A DNA stretch of 11,644 nucleotides from Deinococcus budaensis (GCF_014201885.1 NZ_JACHFN010000025.1:1-11644); one strand, 5' to 3'. Counted from the stretch's first letter, positions 1 through 6,279 are shown. Numbers and translations: made by a program. The notes: generated from the letters alone by a model not told the origin.

Positions 1-95
1 GGGGGGTCGGGGTCGTCTCGGGGTTGGTCATCTTGCCTCCGTAGTAATCCAGGTGCCGGGCACGGACCTGGGCGAAATGGCGAGCGGCCCGCCCG
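1..95. repeat. Terminal overlap of a circular contig (left copy)
   Basis: These 95 bases are identical to 11550-11644, so the two window ends overlap. Such an exact end repeat is what an assembler leaves when it walks round a closed circle; the unit circle would be 11,549 bp. The left copy carries the first 31 coding bases (minus strand) of the small membrane-protein gene annotated at 11152-11580, plus its ribosome binding site (GGAGG, bases 36-40). A true terminal direct repeat on a linear molecule is possible but less likely. Confidence 0.9.
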
Positions 96-131
96 TGAAG
101 AACGGGAAGGCCGACAAGAGGGCACGGAAAA

Positions 132-162
132 CCCCGACCTGGAGCGGTCGGGGCTGCTTTTT
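132..162. terminator. Bidirectional rho-independent terminator
   Basis: A perfect 8-bp stem (CCCCGACC 132-139 with GGTCGGGG 146-153) and a 6-nt loop are followed on the plus strand by a T5 run (158-162). On the minus strand the same stem is followed by TTTT (128-131). On the minus strand it would end the operon 1346-331 before the membrane-protein gene. No plus-strand gene precedes it. Confidence 0.7.
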
Positions 163-281
163 CATTTCGGCTGTGTCCCGTCGAGGCGGGTCCTGTTACC
201 AGAGTACCAACGGGGTCAAGCTCAAATCCGGTAGATGTACCCTCGGTGATCTCACTCTACGAACCGGAGCCTTAAAGGCGC

Positions 282-295
282 GGGGACATGTCCCC
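282..295. repeat. Perfect 14-bp palindrome
   Basis: GGGGACATGTCCCC is its own reverse complement. It lies 35 bases downstream of the stop codon of the 93-aa gene (minus strand) and upstream of the minus-strand terminator. It could be a protein-binding dyad, for example for a partition or regulatory protein; no function can be read directly. Confidence 0.5.
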
Positions 296-330
296 ACGGC
301 GGCCAGCTAACCGGCGGCTGGGTGTAAGCT

Positions 331-612
331 TTACCTGAACTCCCCATTCTGGTCGAGGACATCACCGGGGCCAAGCTGGGCCGCTGCGCTGTTAGCAAGC
401 CTGTTGTGTTCCTCGGCTTGCTTCCGCCTCTCTTCAGCTTTAGCCGCCGCCTGTTTAGTAACCTGCTTCTCATTAGCTCGCTCGGCGGCATCGTCCACCA
501 TCAGACCGGCGATACGCTCCAAAGCTGTTGCAATTCGTTCCAGTGCTTTGGTCTGCCGCTCCTCAGGGGAGCCTCCCGGCGTCATGCTCGCCCACGGATT
601 GCCATTTGACAT
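331..612 (-). CDS. Small coiled-coil protein, coupled to the upstream MerR-like gene
   Basis: 93 residues, not recognised as a named family. The N-terminus has a repeated helical segment (ALERIAT-ALERIAG, about residues 23-36). A charged Ala/Glu/Lys/Arg-rich stretch follows (about 43-72), typical of a long helix or coiled coil. There is no signal peptide or membrane segment. The ATG lies 8 nt after the TAG (621-623) of the preceding minus-strand gene, and the only purine-rich ribosome-binding candidates overlap that stop. Translation is therefore probably coupled, and the two proteins may work together. A role in plasmid maintenance is inferred from the neighbour only. Confidence 0.7.
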   Translation of the reverse strand: MSNGNPWASMTPGGSPEERQTKALERIATALERIAGLMVDDAAERANEKQVTKQAAAKAEERRKQAEEHNRLANSAAAQLGPGDVLDQNGEFR

Positions 613-620
613 GCTCCAGC

Positions 621-1346
621 CTACCGCCCCTTACCCCACGCAGCCGCCCACATTCGCGCAAATAGCCCCCGCCCAAGCGCTGGAGCAGGCGCAGCAGCAT
701 GGAGCCGGACGCGCAGGCCCTCCACTTCATCCCTTACGGCCTCCCGCACATCGGCGGAGACTGTAGTAGCACCCCGAACGGGCCAGAGATGGCCGCCCAT
801 TTCCTCCCGCACTCTCTCAGCCACGATTACGCCGGACAGGTGGTCGAGTCGCCGGTTGACCTCCCGCAGTGCGTCAGCCTGCCCGCTCATCCCAGCGATC
901 ATGCCTTTCAGCACGTCTCGCAGCTCCAGCACTTGCCCTTGCGCTTCCCGTAAGGCGGCCAGCTCTAGGCGCAAGGCCAAGTTCTCCTCACGCACAGCCT
1001 GAAGGTCTCCGCGCAATTCAGTCACGATCTCCCCAGCTACAGCCCGCGCCAACGTCTCCGCCTCGTTCGCTCGGGAGGTAGGCCGGTCGAGTTGTGCGGG
1101 AAGGCCCCCTTCATCCCGGAGCATGGTCAAGGCGACTTCGACGGAAGCGACCCGGCCTGCATGAACGGCAGCGAAAGCCAGGCGCAGCCGGTCAACCGCT
1201 TCGGGGGTGAACTGCCGCCCGCCCCGAGCATCTCGCTTCAGGTCTCCGAAGGCGGTTTCGTACTCGGCAGAGGCCCGCCGCAGCGCCGCGCCCGACACGC
1301 CCAAGGCGTCCGCCGCTTGACGCGGAGAGTAGACCAGTTCAGCCAC
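621..1346 (-). CDS. MerR-like HTH protein with long coiled coil (plasmid maintenance, KfrA/DUF3967-like layout)
   Basis: 241 residues from a GTG start at 1344-1346. Residues 1-70 look like a MerR-type winged helix: YSPRQAADALG, then a basic helix, then R-Q-F-T-P-E-A as in MerR recognition regions. Residues about 95-200 are heptad-rich coiled coil. The C-terminus is a short aromatic/basic helix ending near WAAAWGKGR. DNA-binding head plus coiled coil plus aromatic tail recalls plasmid-encoded KfrA and DUF3967 proteins, which bind their own promoter and support stable inheritance. The frame stays open to 1703, but that would overlap the recombinase gene. A TACGGT hexamer 6 nt before the GTG supports this start as leaderless; GTG at 1362-1364 is the alternative. 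The 93-aa gene follows closely. The function is inferred. Confidence 0.75.
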   Translation of the reverse strand: MAELVYSPRQAADALGVSGAALRRASAEYETAFGDLKRDARGGRQFTPEAVDRLRLAFAAVHAGRVASVEVALTMLRDEGGLPAQLDRPTSRANEAETLARAVAGEIVTELRGDLQAVREENLALRLELAALREAQGQVLELRDVLKGMIAGMSGQADALREVNRRLDHLSGVIVAERVREEMGGHLWPVRGATTVSADVREAVRDEVEGLRVRLHAAAPAPALGRGLFARMWAAAWGKGR

Positions 1347-1352
1347 ACCCCC

Positions 1353-1358
1353 ACCGTA
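1353..1358 (-). promoter_or_regulatory. Candidate leaderless -10 (TACGGT) of the MerR-like gene
   Basis: TACGGT on the minus strand ends 6 nt before the GTG start, fitting the TANNNT leaderless pattern seen at other genes in this window. No clear -35 is visible 17 nt upstream. Confidence 0.4.
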
Positions 1359-1378
1359 CACCGGACCCGCCCGGACGC

Positions 1379-1422
1379 CCGAGCGCCCAGCTTGCGGACG
1401 CTCGCCGGGCGCTCGGCTTGCG
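1379..1422. repeat. Two degenerate 18-bp direct repeats and internal inverted repeat upstream of the MerR-like gene
   Basis: On the minus strand, CGCAAGCCGAGCGCCCGG (1405-1422) and CGCAAGCTGGGCGCTCGG (1379-1396) match at 15 of 18 bases and start 26 bp apart. The inner halves also form an inverted repeat (1379-1388 with 1407-1416). They lie 33 bp upstream of the start codon of the DNA-binding coiled-coil gene, where an autoregulatory operator or centromere-like site would be expected. Confidence 0.5.
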
Positions 1423-1446
1423 AGCGAGTTAAAACAACGTCCAACA

Positions 1447-1476
1447 CAAAGAGAACCCGCCCAGAGGTCGAGCGGG
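1447..1476 (-). terminator. Possible terminator after the recombinase
   Basis: On the minus strand, CCCGC (1472-1476) pairs with GCGGG (1456-1460) across an 11-nt loop and is followed by TTCTCTTT (1447-1455, with two further bases). It starts 18 bases after the recombinase stop codon. The stem is short and the T-tract interrupted, so this is a weak call. Confidence 0.35.
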
Positions 1477-1494
1477 CAGGTGAGCGGGTCCGGT

Positions 1495-2448
1495 TCACCA
1501 ATCGTTGAGCGCGTCCCGGAGGCCGTCGTCAGCCCACTTGGCATAAATGCGGGTGGTTTCAATACTGGCGTGGCCGAGATGCCGGGCCGCGTCGTCCAGA
1601 CTCCGCCCCTCTCGGACAAGTCGCGTCCCGGCGTAGTGGCGCAGGGCGTGAAAGCCCCTGTTGTCCACCCCCGCCCGCTTGCACAGCCACCCCAGCCGCT
1701 CACGGGCGGAGTCTGGTCCTCCTCCGATGACCGGCCCCTCCCGGTGCCCCAGCGCCTCCAGCGCAGCCCCCAGCGAGCGGGAGAGGATCACGCGGCGCGT
1801 CTTGCCCCCCTTGCCGTTCCTGACGGTCAGGGCACGGGCGCCCAGGTCCACGTCTGCCCAGTCGAGCGCCAGGGCCTCCGCAATCCGCAGCCCGGCGTGG
1901 CCGCAGAGCAGCAGCAAGGCCCTCATCCGGGCGTCTGCGTGGTCGAGCAGGCGGGTGGCCTCCTCCTCGGTGTACGGCTGGCGCTTCTCCCAGGCGGGGG
2001 TAGTATCCCGGACCGCCTTGGCATCCGCGAAAGCGTCCGCCGTGGTCGCCCCGGCCCAACGAAGGGCCTTGTACAGCGCCCGCGCCCCGGCGAGCTTCAC
2101 CCGGACGGTAGCCGCGCTCTTGCCCTCGGCCTCCAGGTGCCGGAGGTACAGCGCCCCCACGTTGCTGCCCGGCTTGAGCAGGTCCACAGCGTTGCCCGTC
2201 GCGTAGGCGACGAAGGACCGCACCGCCTCCCGGTATATGCGGAGGGTGTGGGGACTGACCCGCGCCCCGCTCTTGCCGTGCGTGGTCAGGTGCGCCTCGG
2301 TCAGCGCCCACAGCGCCGCCGCGTCCTTCTCGCCCGCCGCCTTCGCGGCCCGCCGCCGCAATTCCTCCGGGTGCAGGGTGGCGGACTGGGAAGCGCGGGT
2401 CACCAGGCCGCCCCGGTAGAGGTCAAGGGCTGTGCTGGAGGGGTTCAT
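1495..2448 (-). CDS. XerC/XerD-type tyrosine recombinase
   Basis: 317 residues, the usual length for a Xer/phage-integrase-family site-specific recombinase. The N-terminal SAM-like DNA-binding domain covers about residues 40-135. The catalytic domain has every active-site residue: R188 in HAGLRIAEAL, a lysine in the NGKGGKTR beta-hairpin (K213/K216), H267 and R270 in HALRHY, H293 in LGHASI and the nucleophile Y302 in TTRIYAKW. On a small plasmid such an enzyme usually resolves multimers or integrates and excises a cassette. ATG at 2446-2448 has TATACT 7 nt upstream and no Shine-Dalgarno. It lies next to the AT-rich island and may have been involved in its arrival; this is speculation. The specific Xer subtype cannot be assigned from sequence reading alone. 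Confidence 0.92.
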   Translation of the reverse strand: MNPSSTALDLYRGGLVTRASQSATLHPEELRRRAAKAAGEKDAAALWALTEAHLTTHGKSGARVSPHTLRIYREAVRSFVAYATGNAVDLLKPGSNVGALYLRHLEAEGKSAATVRVKLAGARALYKALRWAGATTADAFADAKAVRDTTPAWEKRQPYTEEEATRLLDHADARMRALLLLCGHAGLRIAEALALDWADVDLGARALTVRNGKGGKTRRVILSRSLGAALEALGHREGPVIGGGPDSARERLGWLCKRAGVDNRGFHALRHYAGTRLVREGRSLDDAARHLGHASIETTRIYAKWADDGLRDALNDW

Positions 2449-2455
2449 GGGGGCC

Positions 2456-2461
2456 AGTATA
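2456..2461 (-). promoter_or_regulatory. Leaderless -10 (TATACT) of the recombinase gene
   Basis: TATACT on the minus strand ends 7 nt before the ATG, with no ribosome binding site between, which fits Deinococcus leaderless promoters. Confidence 0.6.
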
Positions 2462-2468
2462 CCCCCCT

Positions 2469-2551
2469 GATAACACCGGTTGTCGGGCGGATGGGAAGGG
2501 AAAAGCCTACTTCCTCTCGGGAGATCTTCCTCCTAGATAACGGCAGTTAAA
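2469..2551. repeat. Two GATAAC-N4-GTT elements upstream of the recombinase
   Basis: GATAAC-ACCG-GTTGTC (2469-2484) is an imperfect dyad, and GATAAC-GGCA-GTTAAA (2536-2551) is a second, more degenerate copy 67 bp away in the same orientation. They lie between the recombinase and the DUF262 gene and could be recombinase or regulator sites. The match is short, so chance is possible. Confidence 0.3.
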
Positions 2552-2563
2552 CCACCCTGCGAC

Positions 2564-2588
2564 AAAAAAACCGCCTGTTTATTCAGGC
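2564..2588 (-). terminator. Rho-independent terminator (minus strand)
   Basis: On the minus strand GCCTG-AATAAA-CAGGC (2573-2588) is followed by GG and a T7 run (2564-2570). It would stop antisense transcription coming from the DUF262-HEPN island before it reaches the recombinase. Confidence 0.6.
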
Positions 2589-2624
2589 CTGTAGGGGCAA
2601 TGGGTAGGTGTACCAGTCATCGTA

Positions 2625-2630
2625 TATCAT
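2625..2630 (+). promoter_or_regulatory. Candidate leaderless -10 (TATCAT) of the DUF262 gene
   Basis: TATCAT ends 6 nt before the ATG at 2637, and no Shine-Dalgarno lies between them. The spacing matches the other leaderless genes here, so the foreign-looking island seems to be expressed in the host's style. No good -35 was found. Confidence 0.5.
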
Positions 2631-2636
2631 GTCAAT

Positions 2637-3683
2637 ATGAGGCAACCTATATCTACGGTCTACCCGATTAGCGATATTCTAGAGTGGGATTATAGTAAGC
2701 AGATCAGAATAACGCCCAAGTTTCAGCGGAGAAGCGTTTGGATGCCTAAAGCTAAATCCTATCTCATGGATACTATAGTGAGAGGGATGCCTATGCCACC
2801 TATATATATACGCCCTTTGCTTGATACCGATTCGCACAGAACGATTAGAGAGGTTGTAGATGGGCAACAGCGTATAAGAACAATCTTAGAATATATAAAA
2901 GGGGAGTTTTCTATACTTAGCACTCATAACAAAGATTTAGGAGGGATTTTCTATTCCGAGCTATCAGATCAAGTTAAAAGAAATATACTGGAGTACAAGA
3001 TTACTGCGAATCTTCTCGAAAGCATCTCTGATTCGGAAGTCCTCGAATTGTTTTCAAGAATTAACACCTACACAGTTCCACTTAATGCCCAGGAGCTTCG
3101 TAACGCTCAATTCTTCGGTTTATATAAGCAGTCCATTTATACTCTAGCGCACAAACATTATAAATTTTTCGTAAATAATAAAATTCTAACGGATGTAAGA
3201 ATAGCCAGAATGGGTGATGCAGAACTTGTATCAGAAATTATGACTAGCTTTATAACGCAAACGTGGGATACATCCAACAAAGTTCTTAGAGAAACTTACG
3301 AAAGATTTGATGACAATTTTTCAAATAAAGATATATACCAGGAAATGTTCTCTGAGACGATAAATTTTATTGCTGAGGTGTTCGGTGATGGTCTAAAAGA
3401 TAGCTTGTTTAGGAGAACCCCCCTCTTTTATTCTCTATTCATACTTTGCGTGAATGAGATATATAGTGTCGAAAAAGCTTTACAAGGTGAATTAGAAAGA
3501 AAAGATAAAGGCTTAGCAATTAGGAACATTACTCGTATGGTTAAAAAAGTTGACGAACTCTCAAAGAATGACTCTCAGAATAGGGAGTGGCTAGCCTTTG
3601 AATCCGCATACTCGAAAGGCACAGCTAGTGCTAAATCTAGAATACTAAGAAATACTTTTCTATCTAGCTTGTCGCATGAGTAG
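2637..3683 (+). CDS. DUF262 (GmrSD N-terminal-like) family protein
   Basis: 348 residues. The N-terminal half is a DUF262 (ParB-like) domain: the FQRRSVW segment (29-35), the IVRGMPMPPIYI stretch (47-58), the signature D75-G-Q-Q-R79, and R-I-N-T-Y-T-V-P-L-N-A-Q-E-L-R-N-A-Q-F (141-159). In GmrSD-type enzymes this domain binds or hydrolyses NTP. The C-terminal half is helical and I see no HNH (DUF1524) nuclease motif, so this is not a full GmrSD fusion. The effector may be the HEPN protein, whose ATG overlaps this stop by 8 nt. The gene is AT-rich, with many AGA and ATA codons, unlike its neighbours, which indicates horizontal transfer. A sensor or regulator role is inferred. Confidence 0.85.
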   Translation: MRQPISTVYPISDILEWDYSKQIRITPKFQRRSVWMPKAKSYLMDTIVRGMPMPPIYIRPLLDTDSHRTIREVVDGQQRIRTILEYIKGEFSILSTHNKDLGGIFYSELSDQVKRNILEYKITANLLESISDSEVLELFSRINTYTVPLNAQELRNAQFFGLYKQSIYTLAHKHYKFFVNNKILTDVRIARMGDAELVSEIMTSFITQTWDTSNKVLRETYERFDDNFSNKDIYQEMFSETINFIAEVFGDGLKDSLFRRTPLFYSLFILCVNEIYSVEKALQGELERKDKGLAIRNITRMVKKVDELSKNDSQNREWLAFESAYSKGTASAKSRILRNTFLSSLSHE

Positions 3684-4302
3684 ACAGATAAGATTTTGTC
3701 AGACTAAATTTAGAGACAGAATCATCTCTATCGCCGACTTCGCTGACGGTATCGAAATGTTAAAGAACTCTCAAACCCATGTTTCGATCAATCGAAAATA
3801 TAAGGATCACTTACTTGGATTCTGTTTAATGCAGTATTTTGTCGCTTGGGAAGATTTTTTGGAGGATTGTTTTGCTAGATATCTTTGCGGATATAAAGGT
3901 TTGTCAGGAAGAGCCATATCTTTAGTCTCAACAAGAGAGAGCAGCTTAGCCTCAGCTCAGGCTAAAATTCTGGGAGGGAGAAACTACGTCAACTGGAGTG
4001 TAGATAATACTATAAATAGGTCAAAGGCTTTTTTCTCTCCTGTAAATGTTATAAACTCAACTCTTAGTCTGCAACGAAATGATATAGAGTCGATCAACAA
4101 AGTGAGAAATGCGGTAGCCCACAGATCCTCCTACGCAAGAGCAGAGTTTGAGTTGATAGTGTTTAATGAGTTGGGATATCTCCCAGTTGGAATAACTCCA
4201 GGCAAGTTTTTGAGAATGCGGCACTCAACAGCCAATATCACATACGTAAGGTATTACGGAATATCTTTGATAGCTATGGCAAACACTATTGCAAACAATT
4301 AA
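3676..4302 (+). CDS. HEPN-domain protein, putative RNase effector (MAE_28990-like)
   Basis: 208 residues. R144-N145-A-V-A-H149 is the canonical HEPN R-N-x3-H catalytic motif of metal-independent RNases. An aromatic/acidic helix (FVAWEDFLEDCFARYL, about 55-70) resembles the MAE_28990/MAE_18760 HEPN group; that family assignment is from memory and was not searched. There is no signal peptide or membrane helix. The ATG overlaps the DUF262 stop in ATGAGTAG, with no separate Shine-Dalgarno, so expression is translationally coupled. The same low-GC composition as the partner shows that they moved together. HEPN proteins are common toxins in abortive-infection and toxin-antitoxin systems, so the pair is a candidate defence module. 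No terminator is evident after the stop. Confidence 0.8.
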   Translation: MSRQIRFCQTKFRDRIISIADFADGIEMLKNSQTHVSINRKYKDHLLGFCLMQYFVAWEDFLEDCFARYLCGYKGLSGRAISLVSTRESSLASAQAKILGGRNYVNWSVDNTINRSKAFFSPVNVINSTLSLQRNDIESINKVRNAVAHRSSYARAEFELIVFNELGYLPVGITPGKFLRMRHSTANITYVRYYGISLIAMANTIANN

Positions 4303-4450
4303 TCTTAGATGCTATGCTTATAAAAATTAAAATGTGCCCACTCTCTTTATGAATATATTGTTTATGAATCGACAGCGGCAGGGACACCTATTAGCTTTGT
4401 CGTATCGCACCATGCCCTCAACTTTAAAGGTAGCAAGGTACTATAAACCC
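4303..4450. other. Transition spacer between the AT-rich island and the RM block
   Basis: The first part (to about 4370) is AT-rich like the island; composition then rises to that of the backbone. The frame that opens at 4334 runs into the 113-aa gene, but its first 39 codons look non-coding. The only signal I can support is TACTAT at 4439-4444. I find no repeat here that matches the left side of the island. Confidence 0.5.
4439..4444 (+). promoter_or_regulatory. Candidate leaderless -10 (TACTAT) of the 113-aa gene
   Basis: TACTAT ends 6 nt before the ATG at 4451 with no ribosome binding site between. It decides this start over the upstream in-frame ATGs at 4334-4407. Confidence 0.45.
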
Positions 4451-4792
4451 ATGAGTCAAGACATCGCGCACCAGGTGCTGAGACGAGCCTATGAGCTGGA
4501 CGGGCCGAACCTCGACCTCCTCGCTACCCGGTACGGCGCGCAGGATTGGCAAAGTCTCACGGGTGACCTCGCTTTCGATGCTATGGGTACAGGGGGCGGC
4601 TGCACCATGCTGGTCGCGCAGGCGAGGAGTGGTCCATGGGTCGGACTGACAGATGGGGAGACGAGCTTGCCCATATCGGCGGACACTTTTTGCCTCACCC
4701 TCGAACCAGAGCTGTTTGAAGGCGAGGACTACGCCTTGTTCGTCACTGATAACCAGGTGACAGCACGGATGGGTGACCTCGCCGGGGCCTGA
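4451..4792 (+). CDS. Hypothetical protein, 113 aa
   Basis: Not recognised. The GC-rich third positions are like the backbone, which supports real coding. Residues 1-35 look helical (IAHQVLRRAYELDGPNLDLLATRYG). The rest looks like a beta-rich fold with short hydrophobic strands (CTMLVAQ, FCLTLEPELF, YALFVTD). No signal peptide, membrane segment or catalytic motif is visible. The frame is open from 4334, but the first 39 codons fall in AT-rich spacer, and the leaderless hexamer points to 4451. It lies just upstream of the HTH gene and the RM genes in the same direction, so it may belong to that block, but it has its own promoter candidate. Confidence 0.6.
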   Translation: MSQDIAHQVLRRAYELDGPNLDLLATRYGAQDWQSLTGDLAFDAMGTGGGCTMLVAQARSGPWVGLTDGETSLPISADTFCLTLEPELFEGEDYALFVTDNQVTARMGDLAGA

Positions 4793-4824
4793 ATTCTGCT
4801 GGCCTCGTGCCGGAACGCACCGCG

Positions 4825-4830
4825 TATCCT
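4825..4830 (+). promoter_or_regulatory. Candidate leaderless -10 (TATCCT) of the HTH gene
   Basis: TATCCT ends 7 nt before the ATG at 4838 (4 nt before the in-frame GTG at 4835), favouring ATG 4838 as the start. Confidence 0.45.
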
Positions 4831-4837
4831 GCTGGTG

Positions 4838-5035
4838 ATGACCCAAGACCTGCTGACCACTGAGCAGGTAGCGGCCCGCCTGGGTATAGGGGCCGCGCGA
4901 GTTCGGCAACTCGTCCAGGCGGGTTACCTCAAGCCCGAGCCGTACAGTCCCCGGGTGCATCTGTTCCAGCCCGCCGCCGTCGAGGCTTATCAAAACGCGC
5001 CCAAGCCTAAGCGTGGACGCCCCAAAAAAGGCTAA
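4838..5035 (+). CDS. Small HTH (excisionase/MerR-like) protein with C-terminal AT-hook
   Basis: 65 residues. Residues about 6-30 form a helix-turn-helix of the excisionase/HTH_17 kind (LTTEQVAARLGIGAARVRQLV) followed by the usual short wing (KPEPYSPRVHLFQ). The C-terminus, KPKRGRPKKG (56-65), contains a textbook AT-hook core (RGRP, 59-62). It is a DNA-binding protein, probably a regulator. Its position directly before the methyltransferase suggests control of the RM genes, like a C protein, although it is not in the classical C-protein family. Its stop codon lies inside the hairpin at 5030-5049, which sits just upstream of the methyltransferase -10. GTG 4835 is an alternative start. The regulatory role is an inference. 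Confidence 0.7.
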   Translation: MTQDLLTTEQVAARLGIGAARVRQLVQAGYLKPEPYSPRVHLFQPAAVEAYQNAPKPKRGRPKKG

Positions 5036-5054
5036 CGCTGACGTTAGCCTTTTT
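5030..5054 (+). terminator. Rho-independent terminator and possible operator dyad
   Basis: A perfect 8-bp stem, GGCTAACG (5030-5037) with CGTTAGCC (5042-5049), a CTGA loop and a T5 run (5050-5054). A6 (5024-5029) precedes it, so it could work in both directions. It overlaps the HTH-gene stop codon and ends 9 bp before the methyltransferase -10 (5059). The dyad therefore covers the -35 region of that promoter and could also serve as an operator. Confidence 0.75.
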
Positions 5055-5058
5055 GTGT

Positions 5059-5064
5059 TATGGT
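5059..5064 (+). promoter_or_regulatory. Candidate leaderless -10 (TATGGT) of the methyltransferase gene
   Basis: TATGGT ends 8 nt before the ATG at 5073. Any -35 would fall in the terminator/dyad at 5030-5049; CTGACG (5038-5043) is a 4/6 match to TTGACA but at a short 15-bp spacing. Confidence 0.45.
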
Positions 5065-5072
5065 GACTGGGT

Positions 5073-6248
5073 ATGGCCTTCTCCTCGGTTGAATTGTTCG
5101 TCGGCGCTGGTGGCCTCGCGCAGGGCCTGGCGCGTGCCGAGTTTCACCCGCGCTTGGTGGCGGAGTGGAATCCCCAGGCTTGTCAGACGATCCATGAAAA
5201 TCAGGCCCGGGGGTTCCAGCTCGTCCGGGACTGGCCGGTGGTCGAGGGCGACGTGCGCGACCTGAGCTTCGGTCACCTGGAAGGTGTGGACCTCGTATCA
5301 GGTGGGCCGCCCTGCCAGCCCTTCAGCATGGGCGGCAAGCACACGGCGCACACCGACACCCGCGATATGTTTCCGCAGGCCGTCCGGGCAGTGCGCGAGG
5401 CCCGGCCCCGGGTGTTCATTTTCGAGAACGTCAAGGGCCTGACGCGACCGACCTTCCGCAACTATTTCGAGTACATCCGCCTGCAACTCCAGTACCCCGA
5501 GCTGATCGCCCGCGAAGGGGAAGACTGGGCCGAGCACCTGGCGAGACTGGAGCAACACCACCTCAGCGGCCACCGGGAGGGCCTGACCTACCGCGTGGTG
5601 ACTCAGGTGCTCCAGGCGGCCGACTTCGGGGTGCCTCAGAAGCGCGAGCGCGTGTTCTTCGTCGGGTTCCGGCGTGACCTGGGCATCGACTGGCATTTCC
5701 CCCTGCCCACGCACTCGCGGGAACAGCTTCTGCACGACCAGCACGTCACGGGCGTCTATTGGGAGCGGCACGGCTTGCCGAGGCCGCGAGTGATGGCGCG
5801 CGGCGTCCGTCGGCCCCCCCCGCAGGTTCAGGGGCCTCTGCTCCTGGCGGCTCCGACTCCCCAGCCCTGGCAAACGGTTCGGGACGCCTTGCAGGACCTG
5901 CCTGACCCCGAGTTGGAGGGGCAGGGACGTTTTGAGGACCACCGCTTCATCCCTGGCGCACGCTCCTACCCAGGGCACACGGGCAGCCCGTTCGACGAGC
6001 CGAGCAAGACCCTCAAAGCAGGGGACCACGGCGTGCCCGGCGGGGAAAACATGCTGCTCAAGCCTGACGGCTCGGTTCGTTATTTCACCGTCCGGGAGTC
6101 GGCCCGACTTCAAACCTTTGACGACGACTATGTGTTCAGCGGGGCGTGGGGACACGTCATGCGCCAGTTGGGCAACGCGGTTCCGGTCAGGCTTGCCGAG
6201 GTGGTGGCGCGGAGCGTAGCCCAGGCCCTCCCCCCCCGACCGGCGTAA
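5073..6248 (+). CDS. C5-cytosine DNA methyltransferase of a Type II RM system
   Basis: 391 residues, normal for an m5C methyltransferase, which moves a methyl group from S-adenosylmethionine to carbon 5 of cytosine. The conserved motifs appear in order: motif I LFVGAGGL (8-15), motif IV GGPPCQPFS with nucleophile C81, motif VI E118-N-V, motif VIII QKRERVFF (189-196), motif IX around TVRESARLQTF (339-349) and motif X RQLGNAVP (364-371). The target-recognition region lies between VIII and IX (about 210-335). The Eco29kI-family endonuclease starts 42 bp downstream, so this is its cognate protector, presumably modifying CCGCGG; the specificity is inferred from the partner. There is no Shine-Dalgarno; leaderless start at ATG 5073. 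Confidence 0.95.
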   Translation: MAFSSVELFVGAGGLAQGLARAEFHPRLVAEWNPQACQTIHENQARGFQLVRDWPVVEGDVRDLSFGHLEGVDLVSGGPPCQPFSMGGKHTAHTDTRDMFPQAVRAVREARPRVFIFENVKGLTRPTFRNYFEYIRLQLQYPELIAREGEDWAEHLARLEQHHLSGHREGLTYRVVTQVLQAADFGVPQKRERVFFVGFRRDLGIDWHFPLPTHSREQLLHDQHVTGVYWERHGLPRPRVMARGVRRPPPQVQGPLLLAAPTPQPWQTVRDALQDLPDPELEGQGRFEDHRFIPGARSYPGHTGSPFDEPSKTLKAGDHGVPGGENMLLKPDGSVRYFTVRESARLQTFDDDYVFSGAWGHVMRQLGNAVPVRLAEVVARSVAQALPPRPA

Positions 6249-6279
6249 CTTTGCGCCTTCGCGGCGATACGCCCCGGCC

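Larger units (their letters stand above)
32..330. other. Non-coding spacer between the 93-aa gene and the membrane-protein gene
   Basis: About 300 bases with no convincing gene. It holds a small hairpin (CCCGT 92-96 / ACGGG 102-106), the bidirectional terminator at 132-162, and a perfect 14-bp palindrome at 282-295. An open frame at 53-310 on the plus strand crosses the terminator and has no recognisable protein features. No TANNNT hexamer sits close to the membrane-protein start, which instead has a normal Shine-Dalgarno. Confidence 0.6.

Noticed and set aside
1..95. Terminal repeat read as transposon or prophage ends
   Set aside because: The copies are direct and exact, lie only at the window ends, and include a gene start; a circular-assembly overlap explains them.
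1347..1703. Upstream extension of the MerR-like frame to ATG 1703
   Set aside because: It would overlap the 3' end of the recombinase gene on the same strand; the conserved MerR-like part begins at the GTG at 1346.
1480..2550. 356-codon plus-strand frame opposite the recombinase
   Set aside because: It is the antisense of a fully motif-bearing tyrosine recombinase; the translation is Pro/Arg/Gly-rich with no domain features.
5298..6155. 285-codon minus-strand frame opposite the methyltransferase
   Set aside because: The sense strand carries all m5C methyltransferase motifs; the antisense frame has none.
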